Positions 56,300-64,000 of a stretch of DNA of 64,000 nucleotides are shown piece after piece (the first letter of the stretch is position 1; each line of letters opens with the position of its first letter). Location of the stretch: the NCBI GenBank assembly GCA_022494885.1, contig JAGVSM010001694.1:27414-91413 (forward strand), given 5' to 3'. The translations under genes were made by a program, and so were the position numbers. Source of the stretch: Micrasema longulum (Eukaryota; Arthropoda; Insecta; Trichoptera; Brachycentridae). The notes beneath the pieces are model-generated. The model had not been told where the DNA came from, did no database searches, and saw only the letters and a list, made by a program, of their open reading frames with translations.

Positions 56300-56655
56300 A
56301 GAAAGCTTTGTCCTTATGCATTTTCTCTGTATTTTAATATCTCGATGACAGCTACGTAAAAATCTTCTTTGCGACTGCATTCCCAAGATTGAGACTTCAA
56401 TCCTGGGAATCGGTTTGCAGCAAAGTTTTGCATTTTGTCCTCCACTGCTCTCTTCTCTCTGCAGCCCTCTTCAGCTCAGCATATGGGTCGCAATTCAAAT
56501 TCTTTGCACACTTGTTCTAAGTACTCCTGTCGGGGGCGCTCTCTGTGATTTGTCCCCTCAGCCATTCCCTCTATTATGTCATGCAGAAAACTCTCATGAC
56601 GCATAACATGGCCGATTTATTGGACTCGCCTCTCTGACATGGTATACTATCGTTT
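56300..56655 (-). pseudogene. RTE-like LINE ORF2 C-terminus, second subfamily
   Basis: One minus-strand frame with two stops: MSERRVQ-stop-IGHVMRHESFLHDIIEGMAEG, then TNHRERPRQEYLEQVCKEFE and, after LRPIC-stop, AEEGCREKRAVEDKMQNFAA and NRFPGLKSQSW. This matches the insect pattern 'YLGHVxRHxSFLxxIIEGxxEGxRxRGRPRxxYxxQ...R..WR'. The plus ORF 56415-56606 is its shadow. Confidence 0.8.
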
Positions 56656-56659
56656 ATTA

Positions 56660-57745
56660 AAAACGTCAGCTTTTCAGGAAAGCCGATTAAATACATTTAA
56701 GACAATCGATTTTATACTAAGTCATGTAATACATTTGAAATTATTAAGTACCAGCGAATCTGACAAACGTTGTTTTGCCCGAACGTTGGCTTGCCTGCTA
56801 TTAGCTTGGAAAAATACTTTTTATTGATTAGTAGGTACACAGTTACTTGTTTATGATGGAATTCCAAAACTAAAAATTATTAATATTCAAATATTGAATT
56901 TAAGAAGGTACCTAAAAACTTTCTTATATTTAAGTACCAAAACATTTTTCAAATAATATCTAATTTTTTTTTTAAATACAGAATCGTTTTTTTTAAATGT
57001 CAAACCCTACTTTTTATAACAACGGTGCAGTATATATTTAGGATTGCGGTTTTCAAAAATGTATGTAATGTCGGTTAATATAATTTAAGTATACCAAAAA
57101 ATCTAGATAAAAGAAACAAATGGTAAAAAATTAAAAGGAATTTAAGAAAATAGTCTGATTAGGATCCATAAAAAGCGAAAGTTGTTTATAAACATTCAAA
57201 AACAAATCTTTTTTTAACACAAAAAAGTCAACATCCTTCTATTTTTTTTGTAAATGCATTCTCGCCGAATGCAACCCTGGTTGGTCGATGAAAAAAATAT
57301 TTATGCTCCTATTTTTTTTTTACATATTAGATTGAAAATTTAAATATTTACGAACACGCGCAGCGCAAAGACCTACATTTTGCTGAAAACTGTACGTAAA
57401 TCGGTTAAGCCGTTTAGCGGAAGTTTAGTGACGTCACACGTACAGAAGAATTATATACTAAGATTATCCCAAATTCAAACCAGATTAAATAAAATCATAG
57501 CAAATATCAATGTGAGAGTCTTTTATCAGCTCTCCTGAAAAATTAAAAATAAAATCCAATTTGATACCAGTAATAAGTGATGCGTACCAAAATCAAAAAA
57601 ACATTTTGACCTAGAAACAATTTGATTAGAAAAACTTTTTTCTTAAAATATATGCACAATCGTAAGAGTTGGAACGATTTCCTTACAGAAAATATAAAGC
57701 GTCACTCATAATATGTTATAAAAATGATCGATACTTTATGTGTAA
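56660..57745. other. AT-rich spacer
   Basis: 57230-57430 reads 'gccgaatgcaaccctggttg', 'taaatcggttaagccgttta' and 'gtgacgtcacacgtacagaa'. This wording is common in insect interspersed repeats, but has no second copy here. Confidence 0.35.
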
Positions 57746-57749
57746 TATA

Positions 57750-57895
57750 TTACAACAGAGTCGTAGAATATTTTTGAGGAGGGAATGTTAAATTGAATTT
57801 TAAATGTTAATTAAAGTTAAGATGTTTAAAGGACTTGTCGCCATATATGTAGGAAAATAAAGGTTGTAAAATATTTATTTATTATAAAGCCCTCT
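57750..57895. repeat. Retroposon scrap (-) and LINE-like tail (+)
   Basis: 'tattacaacagagtcgtaga' is the antisense unit end. 57800-57890 ('aaggacttgtcgccatatat' to 'ttatttatta') resembles a LINE 3' terminus. Confidence 0.4.
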
Positions 57896-58029
57896 GCGAC
57901 TTTTTAACTGACACATGACTTGGTTTTGAGATAAATTGATAAATATGTTTTTAAATTTCGAAGTGATATACTTTACAAAATAAACAAATACAAATTCAAA
58001 AAGTAACTGCAATCGATATAATATGTATG

Positions 58030-58110
58030 TATCCAAACACGAGTGATATAGCGTTCTGTCTTCTCTGCTTACTCCTACAGGGAAACGGCGTAACAGATTG
58101 TTTCTTTATT
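58030..58110 (+). repeat. RTE-like LINE 3' end fragment
   Basis: 'gagtgatatagcgttctgtc' and 'tactcctacagggaaacggc' correspond, on the coding strand, to the '..RS(V/I)L..AYSYGKKA' end of 4658 and 53335. Confidence 0.65.
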
Positions 58111-58114
58111 TTAA

Positions 58115-59488
58115 ACATTCATCCATCTCATTAAATTATGCATTGTTTTTTGCAGTAGGTACTTAAAAAATAACCTTTCTTAAAATTCCTTCATTGTATG
58201 CGTTTCTTCGAAATAAAATATTTTCTAAAATAAAAATGCATTTTACGTTACGCAATATCAATTGTGTATATAATTATATGAATTAATATACAGTATACGC
58301 ACAAATTTTATTGTGTGGTTTCCATTTCTCGAAACATTAAATGGAAATTATTTTCCTTACAAATTTCCGAGAAGAATTTACGAATGAATATTAGCATGTT
58401 TATATAACTCGGTTTCCCATAAAACACACATTGATTCAGGCCTTTAAATAAATCACCATTTTATACCCATTAGGCGTCTTTCCTAGGGCCCATAATATGA
58501 GGCAGGGTTGCAAGCTTGGAGAATATTTAAGTAAATTCTTTAAGGGTGTATGGTAATATTTCATATTTGGTGGCAAGGAAAGATAAATCGGGGTATGTAA
58601 TTGCCTTAAATTCTTTTCGGACAAGTTTTTCAACTAGGAAAACTATTAATAATATAGAAAGGAGGGAAATATTTAATAAATTATGATCCTGCCAGTCTCC
58701 TTTGCCCTTTATAATATTATATAATTTATCGACCCATGTTTTAATCGATTTACTTTGGCTCAATTATTTGTCTGAAACTTACAATTTTTTACTGAAAGTA
58801 TCCACTAAAATATTGGAAAAAACTTTTTTTTTAACATATTTCATTGCAATCCCAGTATTTTAACAGCGTTGGTTATTTTTAATACTTAAGTATTTAAGAT
58901 TAGATTCCAAAATGAATAAATAAAAATGTATGTTCTTTACATATAATTAAGAATAGTCCAGAAGGAACGTAGAATCATATTTGAATACATCGGACTGTAT
59001 CCAATAATTCCCCTACTATGCCTCACTTTCCCCGTTTGCATTCGTGATGCCGCCGCGTAATGTTGCACGATGGGAAAAAATATAATTATAACACAAATGT
59101 AAGGTAAAAAAAATCTATCTGTTAATTTCTCTAAAATGTTATTGTGCACTCGTAAATATTGATTGACACAACAGAGAAGATAAGTAAAGGGTCACTTAAT
59201 AAGAGTAATTGAATTAATGAATTTTAAACTTAAAATATAAAACAAATTTTATTTTACATAAAACTGATATTTTTATATCATGTCAAATAATATTTGATGT
59301 TTTAAAGATAATGTCGGTCAAATTTCCACCACAGGGTTGTTTAATTCGAGGTCCGATTTTCATTAGTTCTCTTATTAGATGAGCAAAGTACGGTCAAAAA
59401 AATTACTACCTTGGCTACACTAACGAAATGTTAATTTTGTATTTTTCGACAATCTGACAGATGGAGAAATAAGTCAATTTTTAAGTAG
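58115..59488. other. Unassigned
   Basis: 58560-58740 (-) has open frames (WVDKLYNIIKGKGDWQDHNL) without a recognised domain. 59020-59060 is GC-richer. 59160-59175 is a trace of the retroposon end. Confidence 0.3.
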
Positions 59489-59491
59489 ACA

Positions 59492-59712
59492 AGCGCCGTG
59501 GCGCAGTTGGTTTGACGGCTATATGTGAAACTGGCGTCGCGGGTTCGATTCCCACCAGTTGCAAGAAAAAAATCCAAGAAAGATTTTTTTCTCAATTGGT
59601 CTGGGTGTTGTAGTGTATTTTTCATTACCTTCTTCCATATCCCCTCTATCCTACCTGCTGACAAGCCTCAAAATAGACGCTTAGCGGGTTATTCCTTTTA
59701 AAAAAAAAAAAA
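59492..59712 (+). repeat. SINE-C copy, full length
   Basis: tRNA-like head agcgccgtggcgcagttggt (A box) and gcgggttcgattcccaccag (B box), body 'ctcaattggtctgggtgttg', 'attaccttcttccatatccc' and 'acctgctgacaagcc', end 'gcttagcgggttattccttt' plus a poly-A of ~14. The short minus-strand ORF over it is an artefact. Confidence 0.9.
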
Positions 59713-59714
59713 GT

Positions 59715-60685
59715 AATGCATTTTACATACACATTCATTTGCTTATTACACATAAAATATGATTGCATCCTGTTCCTTCAAGATCCTACGAGTATTTATA
59801 CACTTTAAAAGGACACAATACGGCATAGTTGAATTCAAATCAGGAGTCGCGTACTGAGCGACGTCTACAAATAAACTAATGGATCAAAACGTAAACCTAC
59901 TCATTTATGAATAGTTTAGTTGCCTTCTGTTTGATGTGCGTATGCGGTTTCTGGACTATTCTTAATTCTATGGTTTATTGGGGTAAATATTTATCCAAAA
60001 TAAAAGATACATGAAATAAAGGAGTGTTGTAAACTAATAATGGCATCGGACGACAAATCGCATGATTTACATTTCTGTCGAATAATGTTTCGCATGAAAG
60101 TTTTACTTTTTCAGATAATTAAACACTTAGAAAAAAAAATCATCAAAATGCAAATAAGGGATGTATGTAATTAAAAATACAGAAAATAAAGCTATAATTC
60201 AATGAAAATGGCCATTTTTACCAATTTAAATATGTCCATTAGAGGGTGAAAACTCTAATTGGTCAAAAAAATAAGTAGAAGTATTTTAAATATAAGATTA
60301 TTTTATATCGTTATAATATTGGTTACATGCAGATAACAGAAGCGGAAGTAATTTTTGTATTATAAATCAGAAACTTTATGGAACATGAGGACACCTTGAA
60401 AGGCGAAAAAGGATTCCATGAAGGGGTATTTTTAGAAGCCTTCTAGAAGGGTAGAAATTTGTAACACATCTCGATCGATTACGCCCACGTTAGTTTTAAT
60501 ATCAGTGTTTATAAATATATGAATAATAATATGCTTTCTCAAAATATGAGATTGTTTATTTTTATTTTAAGTTTAGTGCCACGGTCGTGTTATTTCATGA
60601 ATCCAATTTGACGAAATCATTGTTATTTAAATATAATAGTTTTCAAAAGTCAGGTGATCGGGTATTTACTCAACAAAAACCAAAA
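59715..60685. other. AT-rich spacer
   Basis: Nothing recognised. Confidence 0.3.
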
Positions 60686-60689
60686 TGCC

Positions 60690-61045
60690 GCCAATATAAC
60701 GCCAGCATAACAACTGTTCTCCTCTACGGATGCGAATCGTGGCACTTCACTAGAATAAATGTCTCGGTGCGCCAACTGTCATCTAGCAAAGGCCATACGA
60801 TTGCCTGAGCCATGTACTGCGGATGCCTTTTGAGAGCCTTAACCTAGCTTGCCTACTTTAAAAGGCATCAGATTATCGACGTCCTGGACGTCCGCGTCCA
60901 CTGCTGAATATTCATCGGCCGTTCATGTCAGAACTACGGGACGCGAACCTGTCTTGGGAGGATGCGCAGGAGTTGGCAGCTGACAGAGATACCCGTGGGA
61001 TCTTTGTGAACACCATATGCTCCAACTAGGAAGCGAACATGGAAT
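60690..61045 (+). pseudogene. LINE 3' coding relic (RTE-like), copy 2
   Basis: ASITTVLLYGCESWHFTR (60697-60752) is the standard 'SVLLYGCEsW' block after the RT domain. Further on, ELRDANLSWEDAQELAADRD and TRGIFVNTICSN-stop form the ORF end. Frame changes between. Partner of 32905-33190, which begins nearer the 3' end. Confidence 0.75.
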
Positions 61046-61104
61046 GATTATTATATTTATCTACCCTTTATTTACTGGTTAAACAATAAATCCCACGTAA
61101 TTTT

Positions 61105-61615
61105 TTTATTTTTTTATTTATTAATTACATTATACATACATTTGTTAAGGACAGAGACGCAGTTTATAGCGACACAATCAGGAACGACCCAAGTCTGTGA
61201 ACTTGCTCCGACTCGCTAGAAAATCCGTGTTGAGTCGGGGCACTTGTAATGCATTCATACCATACATTCACACACATATATACATATATATTCGCACATA
61301 CATATTTACATTATATTTTATACATACATATACATATATATTAAGTTTATACACATCATTGATACTTTATACATTATTACATTTTACATTTATAAATACA
61401 TATAAATCATTTACCAGTTAGTCTACATTTGATCGTCGAAATCTATTCCCGTTCGAGCAAACCAGTTACTCAAACCAGATTTGAATTTCGGAAATGACTC
61501 AGATTCCTTTGTTACCTGATCTAGTTAATTAAAAATTCTTGGACCTACCACAGAGAAATGTCTTAAAGCCAATTAAAAATATAATTCTTTTCTATATTTT
61601 TGGAAGTAAATTTAC
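61105..61615 (-). pseudogene. CR1/Daphne-like LINE C-terminus and 3' region
   Basis: The minus strand at ~61580-61420 reads ALRHFSVVGPRIFN (stop) and SESFPKFKSGLSNWF. This is the 'HFSVxGPxLFNxLP...SxxxFKxxLKxWL' end of many LINE ORFs. 61258-61400 is TA/CA-rich low complexity. 61110-61250 looks like the remainder of the 3' region with an A-rich end. Confidence 0.6.
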
Positions 61616-61619
61616 CATT

Positions 61620-62300
61620 TTTCCCCACGCGCACACAACTGTATTCGTTGCTCGCCTGGATATAGACTCTAAACAAATGCTTCTGCTTATCTGAATAAAA
61701 TTCCAACGGGACATTTTATTACATTGATTTAGATTATGCAAAACTCAGAGGTCGTTGTTTAGCCGAATTCAAAATCATAACTAATACAATGATCACACCC
61801 TTACCTAAAAGCATTTTCAATTTTTTACGTGACTTGAGTTAAATCCCAGCCATTTTAATGGAATGTATAACAATTTTCTCGAATATAGAACCAAAGATGC
61901 TTTCTGAAAACAATGTCCATTTCGTGCCAGGATTTCGAAGCCAAAACTGAAGGCTAAAGACGTTTTAATATTATGATCTTCATCACTATTGATGGCTTCC
62001 TTTAGGTCCTAACATTAAGCTAAAGACCTGGTTAATGGCTTCATTTTTAGTATCTCGTCGGATCCGAAGTTACGAATATCATTTCAGCAACATTCAAATT
62101 CTTAAAATGGTAATCAACGTTATTTATCTTAGAAGAGATATCGAAAGTATTACAAACATCTTAATAATCAAATCGAACAGAGATTAAAGTCTACTAATAA
62201 TTTATTTGATAAGTAGACTCATATCAGTTTTTAATTTAAATGTTCAGATTTTAACGTAAAAAATAACAAAATAAACGCCAACACAATAATATACATTTTT
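61620..62300. other. Unassigned
   Basis: 61640-61830 may be further upstream sequence of the minus-strand LINE. Not demonstrable by eye. Confidence 0.3.
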
Positions 62301-62304
62301 TTAT

Positions 62305-62400
62305 TGAAATTAAAACAGTTTGTTTTTTTTTAACACTTTATATTTATTTAATTAAAGACCGATTTTTAAACTATACAAGCTTCCTTTTTAAGGTATAAAT
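62305..62400. repeat. Repeat F copy, diverged
   Basis: 'aaaacagtttgttttttttt', 'aaagaccgatttttaaacta' and 'tacaagcttcctttttaagg'. Confidence 0.6.
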
Positions 62401-62404
62401 TTGA

Positions 62405-62925
62405 AAATGTTAATAAATTATTTTTGTTTTTATCCGATAATAAATATATTTAATCATCAAACTATTGAAATCAATTTACTTTGCATTAGCTTAATCCATA
62501 TTACAGTGGGGGTTTAATCTGATAGGGTGGTGCTTTTAAAACAAATATTTTATCGGTTAAAAAAATACAAATAATCATTATAAATGCCTTAATTAAAAAA
62601 CCTTCTTCTTTTCCCACAGTCCAATTGTTTAAGAAATTTAGGGTTTTAGATAAAAAATCGTTATTTAAAAAAAAACGTTTACTTCAAATACATAAAGATG
62701 AAATTAATAGTAGTTTTTCTACGTCACAAAACGTAAGTACGTGACTTAGAATAACTGGTAACATCTTAATTCAAAAATTAAAAACAACTATAACACATCA
62801 TTATACTTACTGAGGAATATTTTTGTTTTATTAAATGAACAAAGGAAACAAAAATTGCTGTCAGGAATACAACATATATTAAAATATTAAAACAAAAGAG
62901 TAGTACTGATTTAAAACATCGTATT
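62405..62925. other. AT-rich spacer
   Basis: Nothing recognised. Confidence 0.3.
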
Positions 62926-62929
62926 TTTT

Positions 62930-63062
62930 TGTAATTCATATAATTTTATCCAAAAAATATTTACTGCTTACATATAAAACAAACACATTGTTTAAAGACG
63001 TCACTCCCCATTACGTATACTAGCCTTGTTATTTTCTTTTACGTAATGGGAAACGTTAATGT
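62930..63062. repeat. Inverted partner of 5200-5290
   Basis: See 5200. 'aagacgtcactccccattac' and 'ttttacgtaatgggaaacg' are inverse to that site and partly to each other. Confidence 0.6.
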
Positions 63063-63067
63063 AAATA

Positions 63068-63535
63068 CAAGGTGTCCAGCGGCAGATTTCCGATTTTGAA
63101 TTTAAATAATATTCCATTGGAAACTACAGGAGAGACGCATGGGGGTGGTTTGGTATAGTGAGCGTTGCGGATTTGTCAGGCACGATGGAGCGTCGAACAG
63201 GAGAGCAGCGTGCTTACGCTATTGGGGCGTACCTAACCAATGACTTTTGGCCCATTGCCGCGCGGCGTAAGTTTTGAGCTCGCTTCAACATACGCCGCAT
63301 TCGTATTACGTCATCGACTAAATTAATTAAGAACTGGGTAGCACGGCTTAGAGCTTCAGCTTCAGCAATAAACAACCCGGGGCCTAGTCCAAGACCGATG
63401 GTATCAACCGAAAAAAACGTGTAATCCGTTAGTGATTCTATACTCGAAAATTCGTGATTTTCAATCTGCAAAAGCTCTTCGGTTTTGGGTATTCCCAGGT
63501 CGACTTTGCAAACGATTTCAAAAAGAAATTAAAGT
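63068..63535 (+). pseudogene. Mariner/Tc1-like transposase N-terminus, dead
   Basis: ATG at 63185. One frame reads MERRTGEQRAYAIGAYLTND, FWPIAARRKF-stop, ARFNIRRIRITSSTKLIKNW, VARLRASASAINNPGPSPR, then, through two more stops, DSILENS, SSSVLGIPRSTLQTISKRN-stop. The MERRTGEQRA start, 'P(S/T)xKxIKxWV..F...GS..N..GPxPR' and 'LGIPRSTLQ' are the paired HTH region of a family of insect mariner-like transposases. The catalytic domain is absent. 'acaaggtgtccagcgg' at ~63068 is a candidate terminal inverted repeat. Confidence 0.8.
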
Positions 63536-63603
63536 GTTTTTTTATTTGATTTATTTACTTTATATTCATATACAATTTATATACATATAAGGGCAGACAT
63601 ATT

Positions 63604-63700
63604 TTTATTTATTTATTTAACTTTTTGTACATAATGTTGATTGTACATTGGCGGGCTTATTGCCAAATGGAAATTTCCCACAACTAACCAATTTAAGCCA
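63604..63700 (-). repeat. LINE 3' terminus
   Basis: Minus sense 'tggcaataagcccgccaatg', 'tacaatcaacattatgtaca' and 'aaaagttaaataaataaata'. The 'GGCAATAAGCCCGCC...TGTAC...AATAAATAAATA' pattern is very common at the 3' ends of lepidopteran LINE copies. Confidence 0.65.
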
Positions 63701-63704
63701 ATTA

Positions 63705-64000
63705 TAATACCAAACAATACCAAACAATTTCTTCCAACCAACCAATTTAAGCAATACCTCAAGGTAATTTCTTCTGACCTACCCAAACCGTTTAGTTTGA
63801 GAAAATTACAAGTACATGGATATAATTTAACAGAATACAGTTTTATATAACAATTTAAAACGGAAAATAAACTAAAAAATTTACACTTATAATTTTACAC
63901 AAAAACTAAAAACAAATATAAACTAAAAAATTTATACTAAAGTTCTACTTTTGCGACATTTAAATCGTGCAGAAGTTACAGGATAATGATGATGAATCAA
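63705..64000. other. Window end, unassigned
   Basis: A short internal repetition of 'accaaacaat' and 'ccaaccaatttaagc' around 63680-63755. No gene. Confidence 0.3.

Noticed and set aside
56415..56606. 63-codon plus-strand ORF with Leu/Ser-rich sequence
   Set aside because: Shadow of the RTE-like minus-strand relic.
59492..59565. Possible tRNA gene
   Set aside because: Head of SINE-C: followed by the family body and a poly-A tail, and shared with 26881.
63214..63471. 85-codon minus-strand ORF
   Set aside because: Antisense of the mariner/Tc1-like transposase pseudogene.

Overview
This is eukaryotic, AT-rich and intron/intergenic-like DNA from an insect, probably a lepidopteran. The evidence is the abundance of insect-type LINE remnants (CR1-, R1/I-, Jockey- and RTE-like), tRNA-headed SINEs, a Tc1-type transposase relic and one exon of a sidestep-like immunoglobulin gene. 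The order-level guess rests on the style of the LINE tails and is tentative. No prokaryotic gene, tRNA gene, rRNA or CRISPR array was seen. Nearly every open reading frame over 60 codons is either chance in AT-rich DNA or a decayed transposon fragment.

The only host coding sequence I can support is one 133-bp exon at 53652-53784 (+). It encodes the first half of an N-terminal Ig V-type domain of the Sidestep family and is flanked by a good acceptor and donor. No partner exon was recognised, so most of the window may be the introns or flank of that gene.

Layout. 0-5 kb: SINE-A, R1/I-like and CR1-like LINE relics (-), a tandem-structured retroposon with a 13-bp target-site duplication, a hairpin element and an RTE tail. 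5-11 kb: three inverted-repeat elements, the largest being 2.6 kb (8514-11113) with arms over 500 bp. 12-20 kb: LINE relic (-), SINE-like copies, a second tandem-structured retroposon with a nested palindrome, and a Tc1 transposase pseudogene. 20-23 kb: mostly featureless. 24-31 kb: a nest of retroposon copies, a LINE reverse-transcriptase C-terminus (25.2-25.9 kb) and the cleanest rearranged retroposons (24534-25053 and 30543-31046). 32-43 kb: RTE-like LINE ends, SINE-A copies and a foldback element (43233-43828). 44-53 kb: a 349-bp repeat present twice (the second copy between 88-bp direct repeats), two abutting LINE ends, SINE-B copies and a nested LINE insertion. 53-64 kb: the sidestep-like exon, further RTE/CR1-like relics, SINE-C, and a mariner/Tc1-like transposase N-terminus with three stops.

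The most unusual content is a short retroposon family (about 345-385 bp per unit). Its terminal ~130 bp match the 3' end of the LINE at 25.2 kb. Copies are found as head-to-tail partial dimers and as copies with one inverted end, flanked by 13-15 bp target-site duplications. Second is the 349-bp repeat bounded by an 88-bp duplication. All alignments were made by eye; percentages are approximate counts.
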